From contig CAYORU010000006.1 in NCBI GenBank assembly GCA_964406445.1, positions 1-64,000 of the forward strand: a stretch of DNA of 64,000 nucleotides. The letters run 5' to 3'. Below, piece after piece: positions 36,300 to 45,841 of this stretch; the stretch's first letter is position 1; each line of letters begins with the position of its first letter. The notes beneath the pieces were generated by a model. It did not search any database, was not told the origin of the DNA, and saw nothing but the letters and a program-made list of their open reading frames with translations. Origin of the DNA: SG8-30 sp964406445. GTDB lineage: Bacteria > Pseudomonadota > Gammaproteobacteria > Steroidobacterales > Steroidobacteraceae. Made by a program: the position numbers and the translations under genes.

Positions 36300-37667
36300 A
36301 TGCGCCGCGCCGTCCTCGCCCTGCTCGCTGCCACCTTCGCCACGGGCGCCGCCGCCGACCCGCCCGCGCCGGTCCTGTTTCGCGACGCGCGCGTCGTGAC
36401 CCTGGGCGATGCCGGCGTCATCGAGCGCGCCGACGTGCTGGTCGAGGACCGGCGGATCGCCCGGATCGCGCCAGGCGGGGGGCTCGCGGCGGCGGAGGGC
36501 GTGCAGGTGGTGGATGCCGCGGGCCGCACGCTGATGCCCGGCCTGGCCGAGATGCACGCCCACGTGCCCGGGCCGCAGCTCGCCCAGTACGCGGAGGACG
36601 TGCTGCTGCTCTTTGCCGCGCATGGCGTGACCACGCTCCGCGGGATGCTCTGCCATCCCTGGCACCTCGAGCTGCGCGAGTCGCTCGCCTCGGGCCGGGT
36701 GCTCGGCCCGCGCCTCTACACCAGCGGGCCCTCGCTGAACGGCAACAGCGCGCCGGACGTCGAGACGGCCGTGAGCATGGTGCGCGAGCAGGCCGCGGCC
36801 GGCTACGACTTCCTCAAGCTGCATCCCGGGCTCACGCGCGAAGTCTTCGACGCCATCGCCGCGGCGGCACGCGCGGCGGGCATCGCCTTCGAGGGCCACG
36901 TCCCGGAGGACGTCGGCCTGCCCGCGGCGCTCGCGGCCGGCCAGCGCGCCGTGGACCACCTCGACGGCTACATGCAGGTCCTGGTGGACCCGGCCTGCCT
37001 CGACGGACGGCTCGCGCCGGGGTTCTTCGGGGTCGGACTGACGCCCTGCTTCGATCCGGCGCGCGTCGCGGCCGCCGTCGCCGCGACGCGAGCATCGGGC
37101 GCGTGGATGGCGCCGACCGAGGTGCTGCTCGAGCGCTGGGTGGACCCGCCGACGGCAGAGGCGTTGCGCGCCGGCCCCGCCGCGCGCTACCTGCCAGGCA
37201 CGGTGATCGACCAGTGGCTGCGCTCGCGCGAGGCCTTCCTCGGCCTGCGCGGCCTGACCCCGGAGGTCGCGGCGCGCTTCGTCGCCGCGCGGCGAACGCT
37301 GATCGGCGAGCTGCATCGCGCCGGCGTGCCCTTCCTGCTCGCCTCGGACGCGCCGCAGGTGTTCAACCTGCCGGGGGAGTCGACCCACGCGGAGCTCGCG
37401 ATCTACGCCGAGAGCGGCATGAGCAACGCCGAGGCGATCGCGACCGGCACGGTCAACGCCGCGCGCTACTTCGGCGCGAGCGACGTCTTCGGGCAGGTGC
37501 GCGAGGGGCTCGAGGCCGACCTCGTGCTGGTCGACGGCGATCCGCTCGCCGACCTGAGCGCACTGCGCCGCATCGCGGGAGTGATGCTGCGCGGCCGCTG
37601 GCTCGACCGCGCCGAGCTCGATGCCCGGCTCGGCGCGCTCTCGTCCCGCATCGGCGGGGAGCGCTGA
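36300..37667 (+). CDS. Exported amidohydrolase-family protein
   Basis: A 455-residue amidohydrolase with a cleavable signal peptide (MRRAVLALLAATFATGAAA). The metal-binding pattern is present: HxH in GLAEMHAHVPG, a metal Lys candidate in YDFLKLHPG, His in FEGHVPED and AVDHLDGY, and the catalytic Asp in LLASDAPQ. The family hydrolyses amide or cyclic bonds; imidazolonepropionase-like or dipeptidase-like roles are possible. GGAGG lies shortly upstream of the ATG. Confidence 0.82.
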   Translation: MRRAVLALLAATFATGAAADPPAPVLFRDARVVTLGDAGVIERADVLVEDRRIARIAPGGGLAAAEGVQVVDAAGRTLMPGLAEMHAHVPGPQLAQYAEDVLLLFAAHGVTTLRGMLCHPWHLELRESLASGRVLGPRLYTSGPSLNGNSAPDVETAVSMVREQAAAGYDFLKLHPGLTREVFDAIAAAARAAGIAFEGHVPEDVGLPAALAAGQRAVDHLDGYMQVLVDPACLDGRLAPGFFGVGLTPCFDPARVAAAVAATRASGAWMAPTEVLLERWVDPPTAEALRAGPAARYLPGTVIDQWLRSREAFLGLRGLTPEVAARFVAARRTLIGELHRAGVPFLLASDAPQVFNLPGESTHAELAIYAESGMSNAEAIATGTVNAARYFGASDVFGQVREGLEADLVLVDGDPLADLSALRRIAGVMLRGRWLDRAELDARLGALSSRIGGER

Positions 37668-37683
37668 GCGCTCGCGACAGGCG

Positions 37684-38037
37684 TCAGGACTTGACCACGG
37701 GGGCGAACAGCAGCGAGCCGATGCCGCTGACGACGCTCACGATCAGCGCGCCCCAGAATGCCGTCCAGAACCCGGTGACCTGCATGCCCGGCAGCAGCAG
37801 CGCCACGAGCCCGAGCATGGCCGCGTTGATCACGAGCAGGAACAGCCCCAGCGTCACGACCGTGAACGGCAGGGTCAGGAGCACCACGAGCGGGCGCACG
37901 AAGGCGTTGACGATGCCGAGCAGCATCGCCGCGACGACGAGGGTCGCCGCGCGGTCCACGTAGAGGCCGGACAGCCACTCGGCGGCGAGCCACAGGCCGA
38001 GGGCCGCGATCACCGCGCGCAGCACGAACCGGGTCAT
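37684..38037 (-). CDS. Phage holin family (DUF360-like) membrane protein
   Basis: A 117-residue protein with four hydrophobic segments (FVLRAVIAALGLWLAAEWL, NAFVRPLVVLLTLPFTVVTL, FLLVINAAMLGLVALLLPG, FWGALIVSVVSGIGSLLF). The NAFVRPLV...LTLPFTVVTLG core marks the small membrane protein family labelled phage holin family. Despite the name, such genes are common in bacterial chromosomes and no phage genes are near. GGAGG sits 4 bases upstream of the ATG. Confidence 0.8.
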   Translation of the reverse strand: MTRFVLRAVIAALGLWLAAEWLSGLYVDRAATLVVAAMLLGIVNAFVRPLVVLLTLPFTVVTLGLFLLVINAAMLGLVALLLPGMQVTGFWTAFWGALIVSVVSGIGSLLFAPVVKS

Positions 38038-38085
38038 GGCGCCTCCGGAACATCCCTGGGAGGCGACATTATGGACCGAACGCGC

Positions 38086-39420
38086 TCAGCGGTGGCGCAA
38101 TCCCCGGTGGATCACGATTTCCACGCGCTGCAGCAGCGCGGGATGGCGAAGCACGTCGCCGCGCACCGCGATGATGTCGGCGACCTTGCCCGGCGCGATC
38201 GTCCCCGAGACGTGCTCGACGCGCATCGCAGCCGCCGCGTCGTGGGTCGCGGCCTGGATGGCGCGCGCCGGATCGAGGCCGCACTCGCGGATCCAGGCGT
38301 CGATCTCCTGCCAGGTCGCGCGCGAGTGGAAGTGCGCCGGGGCGCCCGCGTCCGAGCCGACCACGATCCGCGCGCCGGCCATGTCGAGCTGGCGCAGCTT
38401 GGTGCACAGCGTCGGCGCGCGCACCGCGGGCATGTCGTACCAGGCGCTGCCCTCGAATCGCGACACCGGCCCGAGCAGGTCCGCGACGACGATCGGCGGC
38501 ACGCCGGCGAAAGTCGCGGGATCGTCGAGCGGCTCGGGGTTCTTCTGCAGCCACCGGAAGTTGAACACGCCGGAGACGCCCGGCGTCCAGGTCAGCGGCC
38601 GGCGCTCGCGATCGGCGGCGCGACGCTCGATGATCCGGTAGAGGTCCTGCGGGTAGCCCGCGTCGGCGTCGACGCCGACGCCCTGCAGCCCGTCGACGCC
38701 CGCCTCGACGGCGCGCGCGATGCCGGCCGCGCGGCGCGCCCTCGCGTCGACGGGCAGGCCGCGGACGCGCGCCTCGTTCAACGCGGCCTCGAGCTCAGCG
38801 TCGGTCCACGACTCGAGGTCGTCGAGCAGCAGGTAATCCACGCCCGCCTCGGCGAGACGCATGACCTTCGCCCTCGCGTCCTCGGCGCCGGCCACCGTCC
38901 AGCGCCAGGACCCGGCGTCGGGCCGCGGCTCCTTCGCGAGCAGGGGGCCGGCGACGAACAGCGTGGGTCCCGGGATCCGCCGTTCGCGGATCCGCTCGCG
39001 CACGCGCAGGGCCGCGGTGAGCGGCGCGCCGGCGTCGCGCGCGCTGGTCACGCCCGCCGCCAGAAGCTGCGCGGCCGCGATCGGCATCACGACCCGCTCG
39101 GTGATCGGCAGGTAGTGCTCGGCCCAGCGGCCCTCGTCGGCGTGGCCGAGCCGCGCCAGGTTCGCCTGCAGGTCCCACAGGCCCGGCAGCACAGTCATGC
39201 CCTCGGTCGAGACGAGCTCGGCATCCGCCGGGATCGGCAGCTGGCCCACGGTCCCGACCGCCGCGATGCGCTCGCCCTCGATGATGATCACGCCGTTCCT
39301 GAGCGGCGCGTTGCCGTAGCCGTCGACGACCGTGCCGCCGACCAGCACCAGCGGGCGGCCGCCCGCCGCGAGAACCGCGGAGGCGAACAGCGCCAGCGCC
39401 GCGGCGAGCAGCGCCTTCAC
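38086..39420 (-). CDS. Degenerate amidohydrolase-like exported protein
   Basis: A 444-residue secreted amidohydrolase homologue (signal peptide KALLAAALALFASAVLAA) starting at GTG, which overlaps the SRPBCC gene stop (GTGA). Overall layout matches the family (N-terminal beta-sandwich, GMTVLPGLWDLQANL, late VVGSDAGAPAHFHSR, GTIAPGKVADIIAVRGD). The metal motif that should be HxH after PGLWD is Q-A-N, and the usual second-shell His is also not seen (DGLQGVG). The late Asp is retained. It is probably not a classical metallohydrolase, though an altered metal site cannot be excluded. Confidence 0.75.
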   Translation of the reverse strand: MKALLAAALALFASAVLAAGGRPLVLVGGTVVDGYGNAPLRNGVIIIEGERIAAVGTVGQLPIPADAELVSTEGMTVLPGLWDLQANLARLGHADEGRWAEHYLPITERVVMPIAAAQLLAAGVTSARDAGAPLTAALRVRERIRERRIPGPTLFVAGPLLAKEPRPDAGSWRWTVAGAEDARAKVMRLAEAGVDYLLLDDLESWTDAELEAALNEARVRGLPVDARARRAAGIARAVEAGVDGLQGVGVDADAGYPQDLYRIIERRAADRERRPLTWTPGVSGVFNFRWLQKNPEPLDDPATFAGVPPIVVADLLGPVSRFEGSAWYDMPAVRAPTLCTKLRQLDMAGARIVVGSDAGAPAHFHSRATWQEIDAWIRECGLDPARAIQAATHDAAAAMRVEHVSGTIAPGKVADIIAVRGDVLRHPALLQRVEIVIHRGLRHR

Positions 39421-39857
39421 GCGACCGGCGCCTCCAGCCGGCGGACCAGCTGCGCGAGCGCGATGGCCCAGCCCGCCTGCAGCCGGCGGTGCGCCGCGTC
39501 CCAGGCCGGCACGTCGGGCACGCCCGAGCCGAGCACCCTGAGCACGCGCTTGCCGCGCCGCTCGTCGATCACGAAGTCCTCCACGACGGCCGTGTCCTCG
39601 AGCGGCGGCCAGTCAGGCGAGGAGTCGTAGATGAGGCGCAGCCGGCGCAGCGGCTCGAGCATGTCGACGTGCGCCTCGCGGCGCCCGAACAGCCGGCTCT
39701 TCACCGAGTAGCGGCCGCCGGGCCGCGCGTCGACCTCCGCCAGCTCGGCGTGCCAGGCGCGCAGCTCGCCCGGATCGGTCAGCGCCCGCCACAGCGCCTC
39801 GGCGGGCGCCGCCGTCTCGACGAACTGCAGGTAGCCGCGCGTCGCGCTTCGCATCAT
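39417..39857 (-). CDS. SRPBCC/START-like domain protein
   Basis: A 146-residue protein with the SRPBCC (Bet v1-like, activator of Hsp90-type) fold: an early RALTDPGELRAWHAE and a late, Trp-containing helix HRRLQAGWAIALAQLVRRL. These folds bind hydrophobic ligands. No enzyme activity can be given. It is coupled to the degenerate amidohydrolase by a four-base overlap and starts 8 bases after the GGDEF gene. Confidence 0.7.
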   Translation of the reverse strand: MMRSATRGYLQFVETAAPAEALWRALTDPGELRAWHAELAEVDARPGGRYSVKSRLFGRREAHVDMLEPLRRLRLIYDSSPDWPPLEDTAVVEDFVIDERRGKRVLRVLGSGVPDVPAWDAAHRRLQAGWAIALAQLVRRLEAPVA

Positions 39858-39865
39858 GGCCTCGC

Positions 39866-40951
39866 TCAGACGGCCCTGAGCGGCGGCGCGCCGCCCGGCC
39901 GCCGTCGCAGCGCCTTGTCCTGCTGCATCCGCCGTTCCGCGGCGGCCATGACCTCGCTGACCCGGTGGCCATCCCGCGGGTAGCAGCCCGCGCCGACGCT
40001 GATGGTCATGCGCTGCATGCGCTCCCCAGCCAGGAACAGGCTCTGGAAGGTCACGTTGCGGATCCGCTGCGCGACCGCCTCCGCGACCTCCGCGGACGCG
40101 TCCGGCAGGAAGACGACGAACTCGTCGCTGCCGTAGCGCGAGGCCGCGTCGGTGCCGCGGACGGCGCGCTGGATCGCCGCCGCCGCGTTGCGCAGGGCCG
40201 CGTTGCCCGCCTCGTGGCCGAACTCGTCGTTGACGTGCTTGAGCCGATCGAGGTCGGCCACTAGCAGGGCGTAGGCGCCGCGGCCCGCGCCGGCCCGCGC
40301 CTCGTGCTCGCGCGCGATGAGGCCATCGATGCTGCGCACGTTGAGCAGTCCCGTGAGCGGGTCGAGCTCGTCCAGCTCCTGGATCCGCCTGCGCGCGGCG
40401 AGCACCGAGCCGGCGAGGCGATGGACCAGGTAGGTGGCGAGCGCGAGCGGCCCGAGTTCGCCGAGCGCCTGCGCGAGGACCGCCCGCAGGCCCGTCGCAG
40501 GGCCGTGCGCGGCGAGGTGCAGGCCGAGCACCGCGACCGACACCAGCACGAAGGCCGCGGCGGTGACGCGCGCCCGGAGCGTCACCGCGGCCAGCACCAG
40601 CGGCAGCAGGTAGAGGTTCGCGAGCGGGCTGTCCGCACCACCGGTCTGGGTCAGGATCACCGTCAGGAAGCCCACGGTGAACAGCACTTCGAGCGCGATC
40701 CGCGTCGGCGGTTCGCGCAGCGGGAATCGGCTCGAGCGGACGAGCGCCAGGAACAGTGCAAAAGCCGCGAGGGCGCCCACGGCGAGCGCCGGGCTGGGCA
40801 ACGGCTCGCGGATCACGAGCAGGTACAGCACCACGAACAGCAGCACCAGCCAGTCGACCAGCGCGACGCTGCGCATGAAGGCGTCGTGCCCGTCCGCGGC
40901 GACGGCGCGCTCGCCCGCATCCGCCGCTCGCCGCGCGCCTGCCTGGACCAC
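39866..40951 (-). CDS. Membrane diguanylate cyclase (GSDEF variant)
   Basis: A c-di-GMP synthase candidate of about 361 residues. About six hydrophobic segments (residues 30-185) form a membrane sensor, followed by a GGDEF domain beginning DELDPLTGLLNVRS. The active-site loop reads RYGSDEFVVF, with Ser in the second Gly position. An inhibitory RxxD site (RGTD) sits five residues before it, as in regulated cyclases. The Ser variant may still be active, but this is untested. Start choice is uncertain: GTG 40951 has a possible TGAGG, and ATG 40876 has no ribosome site. Confidence 0.78.
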   Translation of the reverse strand: MVQAGARRAADAGERAVAADGHDAFMRSVALVDWLVLLFVVLYLLVIREPLPSPALAVGALAAFALFLALVRSSRFPLREPPTRIALEVLFTVGFLTVILTQTGGADSPLANLYLLPLVLAAVTLRARVTAAAFVLVSVAVLGLHLAAHGPATGLRAVLAQALGELGPLALATYLVHRLAGSVLAARRRIQELDELDPLTGLLNVRSIDGLIAREHEARAGAGRGAYALLVADLDRLKHVNDEFGHEAGNAALRNAAAAIQRAVRGTDAASRYGSDEFVVFLPDASAEVAEAVAQRIRNVTFQSLFLAGERMQRMTISVGAGCYPRDGHRVSEVMAAAERRMQQDKALRRRPGGAPPLRAV

Positions 40952-40959
40952 CGCGAGCC

Positions 40960-42201
40960 TCAGGAGGAGCCGGCGGGCCCGGCCATGCGGACCGCGGCAG
41001 GCTGGCGGAACCACTCCATGGCCGCGCGCACGCCCGGGTCGCGCTCGGCGAGCGGCGTGTCCGCCGTCGCGCGCGAGGCGGGCGGTGGCGCGCCCGGCGC
41101 CGGCAACTCGATGTCCGGCGCGAGTCCCGCGCCCTGGATCGTCGCGCCGGCGGGGGTGTAGTAGCGCGAGGTCGTCAGCTTGATGGCCTGGCCCTCGGCG
41201 AGGGGCAGCACGGTCTGCACCGAGCCCTTGCCGTAGCTGCGCCGGCCGATCAGCACCGCGCGCCCGTGGTCGCGCAGCGCCCCCGCGACGATCTCCGCCG
41301 CCGAGGCCGACCCTCGATCCATCAGCACGGCGACCTTCGCCTCCGGCGCCACCTGGCCTGGCTTCGCTTCCATCCGGAAGCGCGCGTCGCGGGTGCGCCC
41401 CCGGGCCGACACGATGACTCCGCCGTCGAGAAAGGCGTCCGCCACTGCAGCCCCCGCCTCGAGCACGCCGCCCGGGTTGCTGCGCAGGTCGAGCACGAGG
41501 CCCGCCAGCGAGCCGCCTGAATCGCGGCCGAGCGCGGCCACTGCCGCCTCGAGCTCGCCGGCGGTGCTGTCGCTGAAATGCGAGACGCGGACGTAACCGT
41601 AGCCCGGCTCCACCAGCTCGGCGCGCACGCTCACGAGCTCGACCTGGGCGCGCTCGATCGCGAACTCGAGCGGCTCGCCGGCCAGCTCCCGCTCGACCGT
41701 CAGCCGAACCAGCGTCCCGGGCTCGCCGCGCATCCGCCCGATCGCCTCGGCAAGGCTGCGCCCCTCGATGCGCCGCCCGTCGATCGCCACGATCGTGTCG
41801 CCGCTCTGCAGGCCGGCGCGCGCGGCCGGCGAACCCTCGATGGGCGCCACCACGACGACCGCGCCGGACTCGTAGGACACCTCGATCCCGATCCCTGAGT
41901 AGTTGCCCTCGGTCGCGATGCGCAGGTCCTCGACCTCGCTCTCCTCGAGGAAGGTCGAGTGCGCGTCGAGGCCCGAGACCATGCCGCGGACCGCGTTGTG
42001 CATGAGCTGGTCCTCGCCGATGGTGTCGACGTACTCGGCGCGGATCCGCTCCATCACCTCCGCGAGCAGCCGCGCCTCGTGCCGCGGCAGCGGACGGGCC
42101 GCGGGCTCGCGCTGCGCGAGCACGCCGCCGCTCACCGCCAGCGCGAAACCGAGGGCCGTGCCGGCCAGCAGGGCGAGGATCGTGGGCTGGGGTCGGTTCA
42201 T
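40960..42201 (-). CDS. ctpA: S41-family carboxy-terminal processing protease
   Basis: A 413-residue periplasmic serine protease. A signal-anchor (ILALLAGTALGFALAVSGG) leads to a helical region, a PDZ domain (GIEVSYESGAVVVVAPIEG...) and the protease. The catalytic Ser is in RGSASAAEI and the Lys in SYGKGSVQT. CtpA/Prc family enzymes trim envelope proteins, including peptidoglycan enzymes and their activators. In gammaproteobacteria this gene commonly neighbours envC; here an EAL gene sits between them. Confidence 0.9.
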   Translation of the reverse strand: MNRPQPTILALLAGTALGFALAVSGGVLAQREPAARPLPRHEARLLAEVMERIRAEYVDTIGEDQLMHNAVRGMVSGLDAHSTFLEESEVEDLRIATEGNYSGIGIEVSYESGAVVVVAPIEGSPAARAGLQSGDTIVAIDGRRIEGRSLAEAIGRMRGEPGTLVRLTVERELAGEPLEFAIERAQVELVSVRAELVEPGYGYVRVSHFSDSTAGELEAAVAALGRDSGGSLAGLVLDLRSNPGGVLEAGAAVADAFLDGGVIVSARGRTRDARFRMEAKPGQVAPEAKVAVLMDRGSASAAEIVAGALRDHGRAVLIGRRSYGKGSVQTVLPLAEGQAIKLTTSRYYTPAGATIQGAGLAPDIELPAPGAPPPASRATADTPLAERDPGVRAAMEWFRQPAAVRMAGPAGSS

Positions 42202-42282
42202 GCGGCAGGCCTCACCGGACTCGAGCCCCTCATGGTACCGGGCCGCCGCGCCCAGGGAAGGGGCAGGCGTCGGCAGGCGGCG

Positions 42283-44487
42283 TCAGCCTGCCTGCGGCGC
42301 CATGGCCTCGTGCAGCGCGAGATCCGCCAGGACCTCGGCCAGCGGCAGCGGCCGGCCGATCGCGAACCCCTGGCCGTAGTCCACACCGAGGGCGGCCATG
42401 CGCATCCTGAGCTCGTCGGTCTCGACGAACTCGGCCACGGTCTGCATGCCCATGGTGTGCGCGAGCTGGGTGATGGCGCGCACCATCGACTCCGTCCGCT
42501 GGTTGGCGGTGGTGTCGCGCACGAAGCTGCCGTCGATCTTGAGGACCGACACCGGCAGCGAACGCAGGTAGGCGAGCGAGGACAGGCCGGTGCCGAAGTC
42601 GTCCAGCGCGAAGCTGCAGCCGAGGACCCGCAGCCGCTGCATCAGCCGGTCGGCACGCGCGAGATCGGACACCGCCGCCGTCTCGGTGAGCTCGAAGCAG
42701 AGGTACTCCGGCGGCAGCCCGCTCTCGAGGATCGCGGCCTCGAGGAAGCCGTGGAACTCCGGATCCACGACCGACGGGCCGGAGACGTTGATGCAGAACT
42801 TCATCGCGCGGCCCGCCAGCGCCGAGCGGTGCGCCTTGAGCGAGGCGAGCGCGCGGGCCACGACCCACCGGTCGATCTGCGGCAGCATCTGGTAGCGCTC
42901 GGCCGCCGACAGGAACTTGCCCGGCGGCAGCAGCTCGCCGGCCTCGCCTTGCATCCTCAGCAGGAGCTCGAAACGCATCTCGCCGCCTGTCTCCGCCAGC
43001 GGCAGGATCGGCTGGGCGAACAGCACGAAGCGATCGCGCTCGAGCGCGTCGTTCAGCCTCTGCGCCACCACCACGTCGCTGTGGCGGCGCATGATGCTCT
43101 GGTCGAGATCCTCGAACACCTCGACGCGGTCGCGGCCGCGGTCCTTGGCCGCCTTGCAGGCGATCTCCGCGCTGGCGAGCCCGTGGGCGAGGGCGTTCGC
43201 TCCCTCCTCGACCGGCGCGACGCCGACGCTGACGCTGATCTTGACCGTGCCGTCGCCGCGCGGATAGGACAGCTGCGCGCACTCCGCGCGGACCGCCTCG
43301 GCGGTCTGCGCGGCCGCTTCCAGCCCGCAGTCGGGCAGGAACACGGCGAAGCGGTCGCCCGAGACGCGCGCGGCGAGCGCCGCCGGCAGCGGCTTGCGGC
43401 GCAGCACCTCGGCGATCTTCACGATGACCTCGTCGCCCACGTGCATGCCGAAGTTGTCGTTGACCACGTGCACGCGGTCGGCGTCGATGTAGAGCACGCT
43501 GTGCGCCGCTCCCGCCCGGCCGCGGGCCAGCGCGCCCCGCACCTGCGATTCGAAGGCGCCCCGGGTCAGGAGCGAGGTGGCCGCGTCGAAGTTGCTGAGC
43601 AGCGCCGCGGTCGCCCGGCGCGCCAGCAGCTCGGCGAGCCGCTCGGCGCGCAGGTCGAAGTCCGGGTCGCGCGCCTCGCGGAACAGCGCCAGGAAGCCGA
43701 CCACGCGCCCGGAGGCATGGCGGACCGGCACCGACAGGATCTTCTTGGCGGGCAGGCCCGGCGTGCCGCCGGCCTTGTTGAGCAGCAGGTTGCGGCGCTG
43801 CAGCGTCGCCCAGTTGAGCAGGTGCCGGTGCGTGGCGGTCAGCACGGTGACATTCGGCCGGGCGCCCTCCGGCGCCTTGCAGATGGCCACGTTGCGCTCC
43901 GGCACCACCAGCGCGCCGAGCATGCAGCCGAGGTGGTCCACGCAGGTCTGCACGGTCATGCCGAGCTCGTCGGCGTGGTGGGGGCTGTCGGGATCCTCGG
44001 GCACCACCTTCAGCAGGACGTCGAGGTCCTCGTCGCGGGTCTGCAGGTCGCGGGCCATCGCGCCGAGGCTGGTCCGCGCGAGCAGCTCGCGCTGCAGGCA
44101 CTCGAGCGCCGGAGCGACGAGGTGGTGTACGAAAGAATAAGGCCGGCTCTCGCCGTCACGGGTCAGCAGCACGGCGACGGCGATGACCTGCCCGGCGTCG
44201 TCGCGCAGCCGGAAGGCGTAGCCCGGCGAACCCTCGAAGTCGAGCGCCAGGCCGTCGATCTGGCCCGTCGTGGCGGGCGGCACGTTGCCGAGCGCGCGCT
44301 CGACGACGGGCTGGGGGTCGGGGCCGTCGTACCCGTCGGACACCCACAGCGGCGTGCCGCGGAAGTCGTAGAAGGCGATGCCGCTGGCGCGCGGCACCAG
44401 CATCCGCAGCAGCTGGCCGTACGGGTCGAGGCTCGGCTTGGCCGAGGCAAGGTGCAGGGGCAAAGCCGCGTTCATGGCATCCTTCAC
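42283..44487 (-). CDS. EAL phosphodiesterase with degenerate GGDEF
   Basis: A 734-residue c-di-GMP signalling protein. The N-terminal half carries a GAF-like region (about 160-290: VQTCVDHLGCMLGALVVPER, ILSVPVRHASGRVVGFLALF). The GGDEF domain reads SGDRFAVFLPD, lacking the catalytic Glu, so it is probably inactive. The EAL domain has FELLLRM (ELL variant) and the metal/catalytic DDFGTGLSS, so hydrolysis of c-di-GMP is likely. The start GTG 44487 is tentative; ATG 44475 has AAGGA upstream. The gene sits between envC and ctpA, both envelope genes. Confidence 0.85.
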   Translation of the reverse strand: MKDAMNAALPLHLASAKPSLDPYGQLLRMLVPRASGIAFYDFRGTPLWVSDGYDGPDPQPVVERALGNVPPATTGQIDGLALDFEGSPGYAFRLRDDAGQVIAVAVLLTRDGESRPYSFVHHLVAPALECLQRELLARTSLGAMARDLQTRDEDLDVLLKVVPEDPDSPHHADELGMTVQTCVDHLGCMLGALVVPERNVAICKAPEGARPNVTVLTATHRHLLNWATLQRRNLLLNKAGGTPGLPAKKILSVPVRHASGRVVGFLALFREARDPDFDLRAERLAELLARRATAALLSNFDAATSLLTRGAFESQVRGALARGRAGAAHSVLYIDADRVHVVNDNFGMHVGDEVIVKIAEVLRRKPLPAALAARVSGDRFAVFLPDCGLEAAAQTAEAVRAECAQLSYPRGDGTVKISVSVGVAPVEEGANALAHGLASAEIACKAAKDRGRDRVEVFEDLDQSIMRRHSDVVVAQRLNDALERDRFVLFAQPILPLAETGGEMRFELLLRMQGEAGELLPPGKFLSAAERYQMLPQIDRWVVARALASLKAHRSALAGRAMKFCINVSGPSVVDPEFHGFLEAAILESGLPPEYLCFELTETAAVSDLARADRLMQRLRVLGCSFALDDFGTGLSSLAYLRSLPVSVLKIDGSFVRDTTANQRTESMVRAITQLAHTMGMQTVAEFVETDELRMRMAALGVDYGQGFAIGRPLPLAEVLADLALHEAMAPQAG

Positions 44488-44585
44488 CAGGCGATTCCCG
44501 CCCGGCCCTCCGCCGGGTCCTGCCGAAGCGTGCGCGATCCCCCGTGCCGCCGTCTTTGACGTAATCCGCAGATTTCCGGCACGGC

Positions 44586-45722
44586 TCAGGGTCCCTTGCC
44601 CTGGAACCAGCGGTGCGGATCCTGGGCCACCGTTCCCTTGCGCACCTCCACGTACAGCTCGGGCCGGGCCTGGCCGCCGCTGTCGCCCACCGCGGCGATC
44701 ACGTCCCCGGCCGCGACCAGGTCGCCCACCGCGCGGAACAGCTGGTCGTTGTGGCCATAGAGCGTCATGTAGCCGCCGCCATGGTCGAGCACGATCAGCA
44801 GGCCGAGTCCCGGCAGCCAGTCCGCGTACGCCACCCGGCCGGCGTAGGGCGCGCGCACCTCGGCCCCGCGCTCGGCCGAGATCATCACGCCGTTCCAGCG
44901 CAGGCCGCCGCCCCGCGGCTGGCCGAAACGGGCGACCACCCGGCCGGCGACCGGCCAGGGCAGGCGGCCACGGACGCGCTCGAAGGGCTGGCCCGGCGGG
45001 GCCGGCGCCTGCCGCAACGCGCGGCGCAGGTCGGCCACCAGCTTCTCGAGCGTCGCGGCGTCGCGGCGGGCCTTCCCGAGGGCATCGCCGCGGTCCTTGA
45101 GCTTTGCGTTGATCTCGCCGACCGCCGCCTCGCGCTCGCGGCGCGCGGCCTGCACCGCGGCGAGCTCCCGCTCCCGCGCCTGCTCCAGCCCGGCGAGGCG
45201 GGCGCGCTCCTCCGCCTCGGCCTGCTGCAGCGACTCGATCCTCGCGACCGCCGAGCGGATCTCCTCGATCTGCCCGGCGCGGGCCCGCCCGAGGTAACCG
45301 TAGTAGACGAGCATCCGGCCGAGGGCCGCCGGATCCTGCTCCGACAGCAGCATCCGCAGCTGTTCCTCCCGCCCCGCCGCGTACGCCGCCCGGACCTGCG
45401 CCGCGAGCGCGTCACGCTCGGCCTCGAGGCGCTGGCCGAGCTCGCCGCGCTCCTTCGCCAGCGCCCGCAGGCGCGCGTCGCTGTCGCGAACGCGCTTGCG
45501 GGCCGCGTCCAGCCCGGCTCGGGCCGCGCTGACCTTCTCCTCGGCGGTCCTCAGGCGGGCCGCGAGCTGGTCGCGCCGCTGGGTGTCGGCGCGGATCTCG
45601 CGCTGCAGCTCGGCGATCCGCTGCTTCACGCGCGCGAGGTCGGACTCCGGGTCCTTGGCGCCGAAGGCCGGGGGCGCGAGGAGCCAGGCCAGGCTCATCA
45701 GAAGCGGCAGCGCTCGAGCCAT
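44586..45722 (-). CDS. envC: Murein hydrolase activator EnvC
   Basis: A 378-residue exported activator of cell-division amidases. The ATG at 45722 gives a clean signal peptide (ALPLLMSLAWLLAPPAFGA). A long coiled coil follows (about 25-240, rich in Glu, Arg and Ala). The C-terminal LytM/M23 domain (about 265-378) keeps the fold (GRVVARFGQPRGGG, DHGGGYMTLYGHNDQL) but its last metal element reads LYVEVRKG instead of HxH, as in catalytically inert EnvC proteins that activate AmiA/AmiB. Confidence 0.9.
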   Translation of the reverse strand: MARALPLLMSLAWLLAPPAFGAKDPESDLARVKQRIAELQREIRADTQRRDQLAARLRTAEEKVSAARAGLDAARKRVRDSDARLRALAKERGELGQRLEAERDALAAQVRAAYAAGREEQLRMLLSEQDPAALGRMLVYYGYLGRARAGQIEEIRSAVARIESLQQAEAEERARLAGLEQARERELAAVQAARREREAAVGEINAKLKDRGDALGKARRDAATLEKLVADLRRALRQAPAPPGQPFERVRGRLPWPVAGRVVARFGQPRGGGLRWNGVMISAERGAEVRAPYAGRVAYADWLPGLGLLIVLDHGGGYMTLYGHNDQLFRAVGDLVAAGDVIAAVGDSGGQARPELYVEVRKGTVAQDPHRWFQGKGP

Positions 45723-45841
45723 CCGTGGGGGTCCGGGGGTCTTGGGTGGGGCGCACATGGTACCGAAGGCGCCGGCGCGCTACAGGGCTAAGCCGTTGTT
45801 TTGGCGGGATCGCGAGGGATTTGCCCCGACGCAGCCGCCGG

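Noticed and set aside
37684..38037. Prophage remnant because of a holin-family protein
   Set aside because: No capsid, integrase, lysin or tail genes are near; the family is chromosomal in most bacteria.
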